From the NCBI RefSeq assembly GCF_001702265.1, contig NZ_MAUE01000010.1, forward strand, positions 292,676-356,675: a DNA stretch of 64,000 nt, written 5' to 3'. This document shows positions 40,765 through 50,538 of the stretch, piece after piece. The stretch is from Pseudomonas aylmerensis. Its GTDB lineage: Bacteria; Pseudomonadota; Gammaproteobacteria; Pseudomonadales; Pseudomonadaceae. How positions within the stretch are numbered: position 1 is the first letter of the stretch; every line of letters starts with the position of its first letter. The position numbers and the translations under genes were made by a program. Under the pieces are notes generated by a model. It ran no database searches. It was not told where the DNA came from and saw nothing but the letters and a program-made list of their open reading frames with translations.

Positions 40765-41679
40765 ATGTGGTCCGAATATTCCCTGGATGTGGTCGATGCC
40801 GTGGCGCGCCACGGCAGCTTCAGCGCCGCTGCCCAGGAACTGCACCGCGTGCCGTCGGCCATCAGCTATACGGTGCGTCAGCTTGAGGAGTGGCTGGCGG
40901 TTCCATTGTTTGTACGGCGTCACCGTGACGTCGAGCTGACCCCCGCCGGCCGCCTGTTTATCGACGAAGCACGCGGCGTGATGAAAAAAATGCTCGGCAC
41001 CCGGCGTTTGTGCCAGCAGGTTGCCAATGGCTGGAGCGGCCAGCTGAAGGTGGCCGTGGACTCCATCGTCAAGCCCCAGCGTTGTCGGCAACTGGTGCTG
41101 GACTTCTACCGGCAATTTCCTGAAGTGGAATTGCTGCTGGAGTACGAGGTGTACAACGGCGTGTGGGATGCCCTGGCGGATGAGCGCACCGATATCGTCA
41201 TCGGTGCCACCAGCGCGGTGCCGGTGGCCAGTCACTTCACCTTTCGCGACATGGGCTTGTTGAACTGGCTGTGTGTGGTCAGCGCGAAACATCCATTGGC
41301 GGCCATGCAAGGGTTGCTCAATGACGACCAACTGCGCCCATTCGCCTCATTGTGCATGACCGACACTTCTCGCAACCTGCCCAAGCGCGACACCTGGACC
41401 CTGGATAACCAACGCCGCCTGGTGGTGCCCAACTGGGCCTCCGCCATTGATTGCCTGCGCGACGGCCTCTGCGTCGGCATGGCACCGGCGCATCAGGTAC
41501 TGCCGTGGATCGAACGCGGTGAATTGGTGGCGCTGCACCTGTCGCGGCCCTTCCCGGCCAGCCCGTCGTGCGTGGCCTGGGCACAGGGCAAGCTGTCCCC
41601 GGCCATGGCCTGGTTGCTGGAATACCTGGGAGATACCGAAACGATGAACCAGGAGTGGCTGAACGGAAACGACCTCTGA
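40765..41679 (+). CDS. punR: LysR-family regulator PunR
   Basis: The 304-residue LysR protein is similar along its whole length to E. coli PunR/YdhB; its N-terminus (MWSEYSLDVVDAVARHGSFS) and the helix-turn-helix region HRVPSAISYTVRQLEEWLAV match almost residue by residue. PunR activates punC for adenosine uptake. The start is ATG 40765. The upstream intergenic region is AT-rich (TTTTTGTGTGAAGCGATAAT). A small inverted repeat lies after the stop. Confidence 0.88.
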   Translation: MWSEYSLDVVDAVARHGSFSAAAQELHRVPSAISYTVRQLEEWLAVPLFVRRHRDVELTPAGRLFIDEARGVMKKMLGTRRLCQQVANGWSGQLKVAVDSIVKPQRCRQLVLDFYRQFPEVELLLEYEVYNGVWDALADERTDIVIGATSAVPVASHFTFRDMGLLNWLCVVSAKHPLAAMQGLLNDDQLRPFASLCMTDTSRNLPKRDTWTLDNQRRLVVPNWASAIDCLRDGLCVGMAPAHQVLPWIERGELVALHLSRPFPASPSCVAWAQGKLSPAMAWLLEYLGDTETMNQEWLNGNDL

Positions 41680-41697
41680 GGATGATGAAGATCCCTC

Positions 41698-41723
41698 GTA
41701 GGAGCGGACAAGCCCGTTCCTAC
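41698..41723. repeat. Short REP-like hairpin
   Basis: GTAGGAGCGGAC faces GCCCGTTCCTAC, an imperfect hairpin of the REP type, between convergent punR and the aminotransferase gene. Confidence 0.6.
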
Positions 41724-41739
41724 AAGGGCGGATCTCGTT

Positions 41740-42909
41740 TCAATCCAATAGGCGGCTAATGGCGCGTACGATCATCTCGACCTCCTTGGCGTCCAGCGTC
41801 AGCGGCGGCAGCAGGCGAATGACCTTGCCCCGCGTGACATTGATCAGCAGGCCATGCTCCTGGGCCGCCCGCTGCGACAGGTCGCGATACGGGGTCGCCA
41901 ATTCGATCCCGATCATCAAGCCCTGCCCACGAATCGCCAGCACCTGCGGGTGTTCACTCAACTCCACGCGTAACCGCGCCAGCAAGCGTTCGCCCTGAAG
42001 TGCGGCGTTCTGCAACAACCCCTGTTCTTCGATGATATCCAGCACGGTGCAGCCCACCCGGCAGGCCAGTGGATTGCCACCAAACGTGCTGCCGTGACTA
42101 CCCGGGGTAAACAGCTGGGACACTGCGGTGCGGGCCAGGCAGGCGCCGATGGGCACTCCGTTGCCGAGACCTTTGGCCAGGGTCATGACATCGGGCACGA
42201 TGCCTTCATGCTGGAACGCAAACCAGGCACCAGTGCGGCCGATGCCGGTCTGGATTTCGTCGAGCATCATCAGCCAGCCATGGCGTGTGCAGTGATCACG
42301 CAGGGCTTGCAGATAGCCGGCGGGAGCCGGCAGTACGCCACTTTCGCCCTGGATCGGCTCGAGCAGGACCGCCGCGATACGCGCCCCAAACGTCCGGGTG
42401 ATCGCCTCCAGCGCCGCCAGGTCCCCAAAGCCCACTTTGAGGAAATCCCCCGGTAAACGCTGGAAACCCAAGCGCACCGACGGACCATCGCTCGCGGCCA
42501 TGGTCCCCAGCGTACGGCCGTGAAAAGCGTTCTCCATCACCACCACCAGCGGCTCTTCAATGCCTTTTTTCCACCCGTGCAACCGCGCCAGCTTCAGCGC
42601 CGTCTCGTTGGCTTCGGCGCCGGAGTTGTTGAAGAACGCGCGATCCAGACCTGACAGCTGGGTCAGGCGCTGGGCCAGGCGTTGCTGCCAGTCGATGCTG
42701 TAGAGGTTGGAAGTGTGTAAGAGCAAACCGGCCTGCTCGCTGATGGCCGCCACCAACCTGGGGTGGGAATGCCCGACATTGGTCACTGCCACACCCGCCA
42801 CCGCGTCCAGGTATTCGCGGCCCTGCTGGTCCCACAGGCGCGTGCCCAGGCCGCGGGTAAAACTCAGGGCCATGGGTTGGTAGGTGGTCATCAGGCAGGC
42901 GGCAGTCAT
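41740..42909 (-). CDS. Class III aminotransferase (acetylornithine-type)
   Basis: The 389-residue PLP enzyme has the subgroup III signature around [15 protein letters not shown] and the PLP lysine in [26 protein letters not shown] follows. It resembles acetylornithine and succinylornithine aminotransferases (ArgD/AruC). A role in arginine synthesis or catabolism is likely, but pseudomonads carry several such paralogues, so the substrate is left open. A divergent LysR gene starts about 100 bp away. Confidence 0.82.
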   Translation of the reverse strand: MTAACLMTTYQPMALSFTRGLGTRLWDQQGREYLDAVAGVAVTNVGHSHPRLVAAISEQAGLLLHTSNLYSIDWQQRLAQRLTQLSGLDRAFFNNSGAEANETALKLARLHGWKKGIEEPLVVVMENAFHGRTLGTMAASDGPSVRLGFQRLPGDFLKVGFGDLAALEAITRTFGARIAAVLLEPIQGESGVLPAPAGYLQALRDHCTRHGWLMMLDEIQTGIGRTGAWFAFQHEGIVPDVMTLAKGLGNGVPIGACLARTAVSQLFTPGSHGSTFGGNPLACRVGCTVLDIIEEQGLLQNAALQGERLLARLRVELSEHPQVLAIRGQGLMIGIELATPYRDLSQRAAQEHGLLINVTRGKVIRLLPPLTLDAKEVEMIVRAISRLLD

Positions 42910-43012
42910 GGTGGCGGGCTCCAGTGCATCGTTGGGATGCCTGCAGTATCGTTAGCCATCTGAGCTGGATAAACTGCGCAACTCTGCAATAACTTTAAAC
43001 CAGGGCTTGATA

Positions 43013-43918
43013 ATGGATCTGTTCCAGGCAATGTCGGTGTACGTGAAAGTGGTGGAGACCGGCAGCATGACGGCCGCCGCGCACGAATGCGGGATGTCGA
43101 CCACCATGGTCGGCAATCACCTGCGCGCCCTGGAGCAGCGGCTGGGCGTCAGTCTGCTCAAGCGCACCACCCGCAAGCAAAGCCTCACGGAATTTGGCGG
43201 CCAGTATTACCAGCGATGCCTGGAGGTGCTGGGCCTGGTGGCCGACTCCGAGCTACTGGCGGAGCAAGCCCACAGCGAAATCCCCAAAGGCAGCCTGCGC
43301 ATCACTGCGCCACCGGTGTTCGGCACCGAACGCCTGACGCCCGCCCTTAGCGAGTTTGCCCAACGTTACCCGCAGATCAACCTGTACGTGGTGCTGAGCA
43401 ACGAGCGCATGGACCTGGTCGACAGCGGCTTCGACGTGGCGATCCGCCTCGGCGAGCTGGAGACTTCCAGCCTGATCGCCAGGCCCCTGCAGGCCTACAC
43501 CCTCACGCTGTGTGCATCACCTGCGTACCTGGCGCGTCGCGGCACGCCGCAGACACCCGACGACCTGCAGCAGCACGACTGCCTGGCGTTTGCCTACCCG
43601 GCCAGCGACAACTGGCGAGACACCGACAAACTCTGGCGCATGACCGGCGCGGAAGGCGAGGTGGAGGTGCCGGTGTCCGGCTCGTTGACCATCAACAGCT
43701 CGCAAGGCTTGCGCCAGGCCGCCGTCAACGGCATGGGCATCATCATGCTGGCCGACGCGCTGGTACAACCGGACCTGGAGAGCGGCAAGCTGGTGGCCCT
43801 GTTACCCGGCTACCAACTGCCCTCGCGTCCCATGCACCTGCTCTACAGACAGGATCGCTACCGTCTGCCCAAATTGCGCGCCTTTGTGGATTTCGCCATG
43901 GAAAAATGGGCGCGCTAG
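43013..43918 (+). CDS. LysR-family transcriptional regulator
   Basis: The 301-residue protein has an N-terminal helix-turn-helix (about residues 1-60, VVETGSMTAAAHECGMSTTM) and the C-terminal LysR substrate-binding fold. It belongs to the CrgA/PA2220-like branch. The start is ATG 43013; an in-frame TTG at 43007 is less likely. It is divergent from the aminotransferase and may control it. The last codons overlap the convergent HAD gene by 4 bp. Confidence 0.85.
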   Translation: MDLFQAMSVYVKVVETGSMTAAAHECGMSTTMVGNHLRALEQRLGVSLLKRTTRKQSLTEFGGQYYQRCLEVLGLVADSELLAEQAHSEIPKGSLRITAPPVFGTERLTPALSEFAQRYPQINLYVVLSNERMDLVDSGFDVAIRLGELETSSLIARPLQAYTLTLCASPAYLARRGTPQTPDDLQQHDCLAFAYPASDNWRDTDKLWRMTGAEGEVEVPVSGSLTINSSQGLRQAAVNGMGIIMLADALVQPDLESGKLVALLPGYQLPSRPMHLLYRQDRYRLPKLRAFVDFAMEKWAR

Positions 43919-44538
43919 AAGCTCACACCCAACTCGCGCAGGCGCGCTGCTGTGCGCTCGGCCGACACATGGTGAATACCCTGCCAGCCCAAGGCGACCG
44001 CAGCGTCGATATTGCCGGCAACGTCGTCGATAAACACCACTTCACCGGGCTGGATATCCGGCAGATGCGCCCGCACCTGGGCGAGGCTCGCGTGATAAAT
44101 GGCCGCATCCGGCTTGATCAGCTTCAGCTCTCCCGACACCACGATATCGCGCAGGCGTTGCAGGAACGGATAGTTGGCCCGCGCATAAGGGAAGGTCTCG
44201 GCGGACCAGTTGGTGAGCCCGAACAGCGGCATATCGGCGGCATGCAGCGCTTCGAGAATCGCCACGCCTTCTGGCAACGAGCCACGCAGCATCTCGTGCC
44301 AACGGGCGTAATAGGCCTGGATCAAGGGTTCGTGTTCGGGGTATTGCTCGACGAGGTGGCGAGTGCCTTCTGCCAGGCTGCGGCCGGCGTCCTGCTCGGT
44401 GTTCCAGGCCTGGGTGCAGACAGTGTCGAGAAAGTGTTGCCGCTCGTGATCATCGGCAATCAGCTGACGGTAGAGGTGCTGCGGGTTCCAGTCGAACAGG
44501 ACACCGCCGAAATCAAAGACTACTGCACGAATGGTCAT
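43915..44538 (-). CDS. HAD-family hydrolase (YihX-like)
   Basis: The 207-residue HAD phosphatase has motif I VVFDFGGVLFDWNP at the N-terminus, motif II LTNWS in the middle and motif IV FIDDVAGNIDAA near the end. The pattern is that of the YihX/haloacid-type phosphatases, which dephosphorylate sugar phosphates. The start is ATG 44538, preceded by a GGGGAGAC ribosome site. The natural substrate is unknown. Confidence 0.85.
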   Translation of the reverse strand: MTIRAVVFDFGGVLFDWNPQHLYRQLIADDHERQHFLDTVCTQAWNTEQDAGRSLAEGTRHLVEQYPEHEPLIQAYYARWHEMLRGSLPEGVAILEALHAADMPLFGLTNWSAETFPYARANYPFLQRLRDIVVSGELKLIKPDAAIYHASLAQVRAHLPDIQPGEVVFIDDVAGNIDAAVALGWQGIHHVSAERTAARLRELGVSF

Positions 44539-44841
44539 GGGGTCTCCCCTCAGTGTGGCGTGACAGGCACACGAGTCTGGCATGCTGGCATGCTTCTAGA
44601 AGAACAAAGAAACGTAGGAATTTTCTGGGAATTTCGCAGCTTACCTACAGATAAACTGCGCCTGCATCCCCGATAATCGCGCTTTGACCTCCCTCGCGCG
44701 AGTGTAGGGCATACAAGTAGTCATATTTTTTATTTAGCCCAGGCCAACCGATCTGTTTAGGGTCCGACGTGCAAAGGAGGGAATGCCTCAGACTGGAAAG
44801 GATTATCCAACGGTATGCTGAAACCTCAGTTGGAGCTCCCC

Positions 44842-46074
44842 ATGACAAACGTGATCAACGCCCATTGCTCTGCATCCAGCCGCAATCAGGCGCCCTTGGA
44901 GCCCCGCCCTTCCAATCCGCAGAGTCACGCGCAATCGGCGTTGAATTCAGTGGAAGCGGCGGCAGCACGTGCCCAGGACGGGACCGGAATCCTGTCGGAC
45001 CACCTGATTCCCTTGCAAAGCCTCGCAACACAGACCAACACCATCATTGGTATCCGCCCGGTGGAATCCGTCGCCACCGGATTGATACGGGAAGGGCACC
45101 CCACCAAGGACTTCCATATCAAAGGAAAAAGCGCTGACTGGGGGCCGCAGGCGGGTCTGATCTGCGCGGACCAGGCACTTAGCAAGCTCGAGAAGTCTGC
45201 AACACTGGCGCCGGAGAAAGTCGCACGCGCCAACGAGCAAATACAGGCATGCATTCGCGATGGCCATGCAGTAAGCGTCCCACTGGAGATCTCCCGCGCC
45301 CGCCTGGATGAATTGCTCGGCCTGGGCAAGCTCTCTGAGCTGACGCTGCCCGACGACGACGGCACTATCCACCTCAAGGCCCTGGGGCCCAGCCAGCAGC
45401 AGTATGTATTCGAAGGCAAGCGCGCTTCGTCTTCAGACGAGCGCTATGTCATCAGCCAAGAGGGCAAGCCCGTGCAAGTGCTGGCGAAAAGTCCGGAGGG
45501 CAAGGCATTGACGGCAGACTATGACCTGCACACGATCGCGCCTCACATCAGCGACTACGGTCGCCAGGACAGACTCCCCGTACCCGATATCGCTCATAGT
45601 GTTTACACAGACCGCATCAACAGCTACAAGCATCGCCACGCCGATGTCGACGACTATCAAGTGCCAGAAGCGTTGCGCGCGGATTTTGACAGCGCAGGCC
45701 ACTTTTATAGCAAAGAAGATCCCGACCTCGGTAACGCCACGCCGCGCATCAAGCACATGATCGAGCTCATCAACCAAAAGCTGGTGGGCGATGCAGAGCG
45801 AGTGGTCCACCACAACGCGGATTCAGGCAGCCCCGCTGCAGATGTGGCGACCAACTATCCGGCGACTTTTTTTCTGCCGGCCAAGTTGGGCCAATTCGAC
45901 GAAATCTGCCTGATCAATAACAGCAAGGAAATGGCAGAACTGGTAAGGACCGCGAAAGACAGCGGCTATCACGTGCCCCTGAATCCGCTGTGGGAAAAAG
46001 AAGTGATCAGTGTCAAACGCCCAGGCTTCATCCAAGCGCAGGCGCGCCTGGCGCGAGCCTTTGACCGGAGCTGA
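44842..46074 (+). CDS. exoY: ExoY-type nucleotidyl cyclase effector (edema factor family)
   Basis: The 410-residue protein resembles P. aeruginosa ExoY from about residue 60 onward: QTNTIIGIRPVES, GHPTKDFHIKGKSADWGPQ (K89 and K96 match the ATP-binding lysines of ExoY), ALTADYDL (metal-binding D226 and D228) and NYPATFFLP. ExoY is a type III secreted toxin that makes cyclic nucleotides after activation by host actin. The N-terminal 60 residues are Ala/Ser/Gln-rich without a signal peptide, fitting a secretion signal region. At the ExoY position H291/N297 this protein has H324 but Ser330 instead of Asn. ATG 44842 has a GGAG site 6 bases upstream. No secretion genes are nearby. Confidence 0.85.
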   Translation: MTNVINAHCSASSRNQAPLEPRPSNPQSHAQSALNSVEAAAARAQDGTGILSDHLIPLQSLATQTNTIIGIRPVESVATGLIREGHPTKDFHIKGKSADWGPQAGLICADQALSKLEKSATLAPEKVARANEQIQACIRDGHAVSVPLEISRARLDELLGLGKLSELTLPDDDGTIHLKALGPSQQQYVFEGKRASSSDERYVISQEGKPVQVLAKSPEGKALTADYDLHTIAPHISDYGRQDRLPVPDIAHSVYTDRINSYKHRHADVDDYQVPEALRADFDSAGHFYSKEDPDLGNATPRIKHMIELINQKLVGDAERVVHHNADSGSPAADVATNYPATFFLPAKLGQFDEICLINNSKEMAELVRTAKDSGYHVPLNPLWEKEVISVKRPGFIQAQARLARAFDRS

Positions 46075-46084
46075 GCGCCAGGCG

Positions 46085-46115
46085 GCAGCCTCGATATTCA
46101 GATGATCGAGGCTGC
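46085..46115. terminator. Hairpin between convergent exoY and fabV
   Basis: A perfect 11-bp stem GCAGCCTCGAT / ATCGAGGCTGC with a 9-base loop separates the two stop codons. There is no strong T run, so it may be a bidirectional, weaker terminator. Confidence 0.55.
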
Positions 46116-46130
46116 TACCGGTCACTGCGC

Positions 46131-47324
46131 TTACGCGTTAATGAGGCCGTTGATCTTCACAGTAGGGTTTACATCAGCGTCGTAGTCCACGCCATCGATC
46201 TCGAAGCCGAACAAGCGCAGGAATTCAGCCTTGTAGCCGGCAAAATCGCTGATCTCGTTGACATTTTCGTCGGTAACCTGGTTCCACAGGGCTGCTACCG
46301 CGTCTTGGACCTTTGGCTCCAACTCGGCCAGGTCGGCGCGCAGGCGACCGTCGGCGTCCAACTTAGGCTCGGTGCCGTACAGGCTGTCCTTGAACAGGCC
46401 GTAGACCTGCTCGATGCAGCCTTCGTGGGTGCCCTGCTCTTTCATCACCTTGAACAGCAACGACAGGTACAGCGGCATGATCGGGATCGCGGAACTGGCC
46501 TGGGTGACCACGGCCTTGAGCACCGATACGCGGGCGTCGCCCTTCAGTGCGGCGAGGTTGTCGCGCAGGGTCAGGACTTTCTTGTCGAGGTCTTTCTTGG
46601 CTTCGCCGATGGAGCCGTTCCAGTAGATATCCTGGGTCAGCTTCTCGCCAAGGTAGGTGAACGCGGTGGTCTTGGCGCCTTCGGCCAGCACGTCGGCGTC
46701 ACGCAGGGCGTCGATCCACAGCTGCCAGTCTTCGCCACCCATGACTTTCACGGTGCCGTCGATTTCTTCCTGGGTCGCCGGCTCAAGCGTGGTGTCGACC
46801 ACAACGCCCTTGTCGGTGTTGATCCCGCGCAGGGTCACGGCCTTGCCGATCGGCTTGAGGGTGGAGTTGTGCACCACGCCCTGCGGGTCGGTGCGACGTG
46901 GCGCCGCCAGGCTGTAGACGACCAGGTCGATCTTGCCCAGGTCTTTCTTGATGGTTTCGATGGTCAGGCGCTTGATCTCGTCGGAGAACGCATCGCCATT
47001 GATGCTCTTGGCGTACAGGCCTTTTTCGACGGCAAACTTCTCGAATGCGGCGCTGTTGTACCAGCCGGCAGAGCTGAGCTTGCCTTCTTCGCCTTCTTTT
47101 TCAAAAAACACGCCCAGGGTGTCGGCGCCGCAGCCAAACGCAGCACTGATGCGCGCGGCCAGGCCGTAGCCGGTGGAAGCGCCGAGGACCAGCACCTTCT
47201 TCGGGCCGCCTTCGATGGCGCCGTGTTGGGTGACGTAGTCGATCTGTTCCTTGACGTTCGCCTCACAGCCAACAGGGTGAGCGGTCACACAGATAAAGCC
47301 ACGAACCCGCGGTTTGATGATCAT
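46131..47324 (-). CDS. fabV: Trans-2-enoyl-ACP/CoA reductase FabV
   Basis: The 397-residue protein is a FabV-type enoyl reductase, with the N-terminal [20 protein letters not shown], the NAD loop [12 protein letters not shown], and the catalytic Y-x8-K motif [10 protein letters not shown]. It performs the last reduction of fatty acid elongation and is naturally insensitive to triclosan. The start is ATG 47324. A FabI paralogue elsewhere is possible and cannot be seen in this window. Confidence 0.95.
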   Translation of the reverse strand: MIIKPRVRGFICVTAHPVGCEANVKEQIDYVTQHGAIEGGPKKVLVLGASTGYGLAARISAAFGCGADTLGVFFEKEGEEGKLSSAGWYNSAAFEKFAVEKGLYAKSINGDAFSDEIKRLTIETIKKDLGKIDLVVYSLAAPRRTDPQGVVHNSTLKPIGKAVTLRGINTDKGVVVDTTLEPATQEEIDGTVKVMGGEDWQLWIDALRDADVLAEGAKTTAFTYLGEKLTQDIYWNGSIGEAKKDLDKKVLTLRDNLAALKGDARVSVLKAVVTQASSAIPIMPLYLSLLFKVMKEQGTHEGCIEQVYGLFKDSLYGTEPKLDADGRLRADLAELEPKVQDAVAALWNQVTDENVNEISDFAGYKAEFLRLFGFEIDGVDYDADVNPTVKINGLINA

Positions 47325-47634
47325 AAAATTTCTGCCTCTTCCAAGGTGCCGAAGGCCAATGGTGGCCATTCAACTTCAATCGTACCGGTCTATGACGCCT
47401 GAAAAACCGAAGCGTCACGATAGTCGCAAATCTTCCGTTTACAAAATCCAATCCACTCACGCGGGGCAACGGTTAAAAACGGTGTAGAGCCTTCACAATT
47501 TTGCACGATTTAAAACGCCTCTCCGGCACTGAACGCCTTATCATGACGTAGTTGTTTCAATATGTTTCAACCCCCCACCACTCGCGGCCACGGATCCGGA
47601 CCTGTCGAATGGCGTCCTGCTGGAGCTGAGTGTC

Positions 47635-48459
47635 ATGAACAAGTCTGCGTTGCATAAAAAGGCCGTATCGATCGCCTGGGTATTGGGCGTATTGCTGATT
47701 ATTGCGGTCTTCCCCGAAACCACCCTGGTGTTTCTCGGCCTGGTGCTGGTCTGCGGCATTTACGATTTCCTGCGCAATGGCTTGTATGACGCGCCCACCA
47801 TCAAGAAATACTTTATCGGCAGCGGTCGTAACACCTGGCTGCTGGCGCCGTTCAACACGCTGTTCGACCTGCTGAGTTCGCGCAACCGTCACGTGTATAC
47901 GATGGACGACCTGCCGCCCGCCTGGCGCGCAGACCTGCAGCAGGTGATCAGTGATGCCATGGCTCACAAGGATGAAATCATCGGTTACCTGGATGAACGC
48001 ATGGCCGAGAAGAAGCGCGGCATGCTGTTTTTCCAATGGTACGGACGGCCGATCGAAACCACGCTGAACATTCCGCAACTGCGGGAGAAGCTGCCGTTCG
48101 TGAAGACTATCGGCGTATCGGTGTTCAACGAAAACCGTTCGACCTCCTTCCACTTCGGCCCGCTGCGCATGATGTTTCGCGTGCTCTACAACATGGCACC
48201 GGCGCCCCATCACGACGGCGTCTACATCCAGGTGGGCAAGCACAAGCACTATTGGCACGACGACCCGCTGTTTATCTTCGATGACACGTTGATGCACGCG
48301 TCCTTCAACAAGAATGATGCAAAACGCTACTGCCTGTTTATCGATATCGTACGGCCGACTCCGCTGCCTTCAGTATTGAACGCCGTGATCGCGGGGTTTG
48401 CCGGGCTGGTCTTTACCCTGCGTCGGGTTTTCTACAAAAACTGGAAGCTGATTCAGTAA
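47635..48459 (+). CDS. Aspartyl/asparaginyl beta-hydroxylase-family membrane protein
   Basis: The 274-residue protein has two N-terminal membrane spans (about residues 12-44), a 2-oxoglutarate/iron hydroxylase domain (about 110-250) with HHDGVYIQVG, a late His in DDTLMHASFN and an Arg in KRYCLFIDIVRP, and a final hydrophobic segment. The architecture resembles LpxO-like enzymes that hydroxylate lipid A acyl chains, but the His ligand motifs are not identical to LpxO. A role in lipid A modification is possible, not shown. It lies 310 bp upstream-divergent of fabV. Confidence 0.75.
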   Translation: MNKSALHKKAVSIAWVLGVLLIIAVFPETTLVFLGLVLVCGIYDFLRNGLYDAPTIKKYFIGSGRNTWLLAPFNTLFDLLSSRNRHVYTMDDLPPAWRADLQQVISDAMAHKDEIIGYLDERMAEKKRGMLFFQWYGRPIETTLNIPQLREKLPFVKTIGVSVFNENRSTSFHFGPLRMMFRVLYNMAPAPHHDGVYIQVGKHKHYWHDDPLFIFDDTLMHASFNKNDAKRYCLFIDIVRPTPLPSVLNAVIAGFAGLVFTLRRVFYKNWKLIQ

Positions 48460-48610
48460 CTTCTGCGGCATGATGGTGCTGGACGGTGTTTGCACTCGGC
48501 GGCATGCCTGAGGTAAATAATCGTCTCGTGCGACCGTTTACGGCGCCCATCATTCTCAAGCCATCGCGCAGTTCTATCCGGCGCGGTGGCTGTGCTTTCA
48601 AGGAATCAGA

Positions 48611-49984
48611 ATGCCCCAACGTCAAGTCATCAATGCCTCCGTCAGCCCCAAGGGCAGCCTCGAGACCCTGTCGCAACGTGAAGTCCAGCAACTGAGCGAA
48701 GCCGGTACCGGCAGCATCTACACCCTCTTCCGCCAATGCGCCCTGGCGATCCTCAACACCGGCGCGCATATCGACAACGCCAAGACCATCCTCGACGCCT
48801 ACAAAGATTTTGAAGTGCGCATCCACCAGCAGGATCGCGGCGTGCGCCTGGAGCTGCTGAACGCACCGGCCGACGCTTTCGTCGATGGCGAGATGATCGC
48901 CAGTACCCGCGAGATGCTGTTCAGCGCCCTGCGTGACATCGTCTACACCGAGAACGAGCTGGACAGCCAGCGCATCGACCTGAGCAACTCCCAGGGCATC
49001 ACCGACTACGTGTTCCACCTGCTGCGCAATGCGCGCACGCTGCGCCCGGGTGTCGAGCCGAAAATCGTGGTGTGCTGGGGCGGGCACTCGATCAATACCG
49101 AAGAATACAAATACACCAAGAAAGTCGGCCACGAACTCGGCCTGCGCAGCCTCGACGTGTGCACCGGTTGCGGCCCTGGCGTGATGAAAGGTCCGATGAA
49201 AGGCGCGACCATTTCCCACGCCAAACAACGAATTACCGGCGGCCGCTACCTGGGCCTGACCGAGCCGGGCATCATCGCCGCCGAAGCGCCGAACCCGATC
49301 GTCAATGAACTGGTGATCCTGCCGGACATCGAGAAGCGCCTGGAAGCGTTCGTGCGTGTCGGCCACGGCATCATCATCTTCCCGGGCGGTGCCGGCACGG
49401 CCGAAGAGTTCCTGTACCTGCTGGGCATCCTCATGCACCCGGACAACCGCGACCTGCCGTTCCCGGTCATCCTCACCGGGCCGAAGCACGCCGCGCCGTA
49501 CCTGCAACAACTGCATGCCTTCGTCGGCGCTACATTGGGCGAGGCCGCACAGGCGCACTACCAGATCATCATCGACGACCCGGCCGAAGTGGCGCGGCAG
49601 ATGACCGCGGGTCTCAAGGCGGTGAAACAGTTCCGTCGCGAGCGCAATGACGCGTTCCATTTCAACTGGCTGCTGAAAATCGACGAAGGTTTCCAGCGCC
49701 CGTTCGACCCGACCCACGCCAACATGGCCAGCCTGCAACTGAGCCACGCGCTGCCGCCCCACGAACTCGCCGCCAACTTGCGCCGCGCGTTCTCGGGGAT
49801 CGTGGCAGGCAACGTCAAGGACAAGGGCATCCGCCTGATCGAGCAGCATGGTCCGTATGAGATCCACGGCGACCCGGCCATCATGAAACCGCTGGACGAG
49901 CTATTGCAGGCTTTCGTCGCCCAGCACCGCATGAAGCTACCGGGCGGCGCGGCGTACGTACCGTGCTACCGCGTGGTGCAATGA
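48611..49984 (+). CDS. ppnN: Pyrimidine/purine nucleotide 5'-monophosphate nucleosidase PpnN (LOG family)
   Basis: The 457-residue protein is a full-length PpnN/YgdH homologue. The LOG-family catalytic motif PGGAGTAEE lies at about residues 257-265, flanked by an N-terminal extension and a C-terminal domain. PpnN cleaves nucleoside monophosphates to ribose-5-phosphate and free base, and in E. coli is stimulated by ppGpp. The start is ATG 48611, preceded by AAGGAATC. It converges with the RidA gene, 1 bp apart. Confidence 0.9.
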   Translation: MPQRQVINASVSPKGSLETLSQREVQQLSEAGTGSIYTLFRQCALAILNTGAHIDNAKTILDAYKDFEVRIHQQDRGVRLELLNAPADAFVDGEMIASTREMLFSALRDIVYTENELDSQRIDLSNSQGITDYVFHLLRNARTLRPGVEPKIVVCWGGHSINTEEYKYTKKVGHELGLRSLDVCTGCGPGVMKGPMKGATISHAKQRITGGRYLGLTEPGIIAAEAPNPIVNELVILPDIEKRLEAFVRVGHGIIIFPGGAGTAEEFLYLLGILMHPDNRDLPFPVILTGPKHAAPYLQQLHAFVGATLGEAAQAHYQIIIDDPAEVARQMTAGLKAVKQFRRERNDAFHFNWLLKIDEGFQRPFDPTHANMASLQLSHALPPHELAANLRRAFSGIVAGNVKDKGIRLIEQHGPYEIHGDPAIMKPLDELLQAFVAQHRMKLPGGAAYVPCYRVVQ

Positions 49985-49985
49985 G

Positions 49986-50378
49986 TTAGCGTTGTACCGC
50001 CACACATTTGATTTCCACCAGCAGACCGGGGTGTGCCAGTTCAGACACTCCGATCGTGGTCCAGGCGCAATGCCCGCGTGGGAACAGACGGTTTTTCACC
50101 TCGCGAAAAACCGCCATGTGCTGGCTCATGTTGACGTGATAGGTGGTCATGTCCACCACGTCGTCGAAGGTGCAGCCACCCTCCTCCAGAACCTCCCGCA
50201 GATTCTCCCAGGCCGCGACGAACTGCGCCTCGGGGTCCTCGATCACCGCCAATGCAGCCGTCCGCCCGACCTGGCCTGCGCAGTACAACGTCTTGCCGAC
50301 TTTGACCGCCGGCACGTAGCCGGCGCGCTCGACGATGGGGTGCATGGAAGGGGGAATGATGAGAAAGCGGTCGGTCAT
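49986..50378 (-). CDS. RidA/YjgF/UK114-family protein
   Basis: The 130-residue protein has the RidA fold, with LYCAGQVGRTA near the N-terminus, TFDDVVDMTTYHVNM in the middle and the end LLVEIKCVAVQR. RidA family enzymes remove reactive enamine/imine intermediates. In this subgroup the catalytic Arg of classic RidA is not obvious, so it may be a different branch of the family. It overlaps no other gene. Confidence 0.8.
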   Translation of the reverse strand: MTDRFLIIPPSMHPIVERAGYVPAVKVGKTLYCAGQVGRTAALAVIEDPEAQFVAAWENLREVLEEGGCTFDDVVDMTTYHVNMSQHMAVFREVKNRLFPRGHCAWTTIGVSELAHPGLLVEIKCVAVQR

Positions 50379-50538
50379 GGTTTGTATCTCTTTAAACCCT
50401 GTGGGCGGGAACAGTTCGGACTAGTGTTTTACCTGTTCCGACTAACCCACACCAGATGAGCGACCTATGGACCAACGGATATTGTCCTCTGTCACTCCTT
50501 ACCCTAAGGTAAGGAATATAACGATGGAGATCTTCACT

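Noticed and set aside
44584..44841. Hrp-box or ExsA-type promoter in front of exoY
   Set aside because: Neither a GGAACC-N16-CCAC pattern nor a convincing ExsA site is visible; the region stays unannotated.
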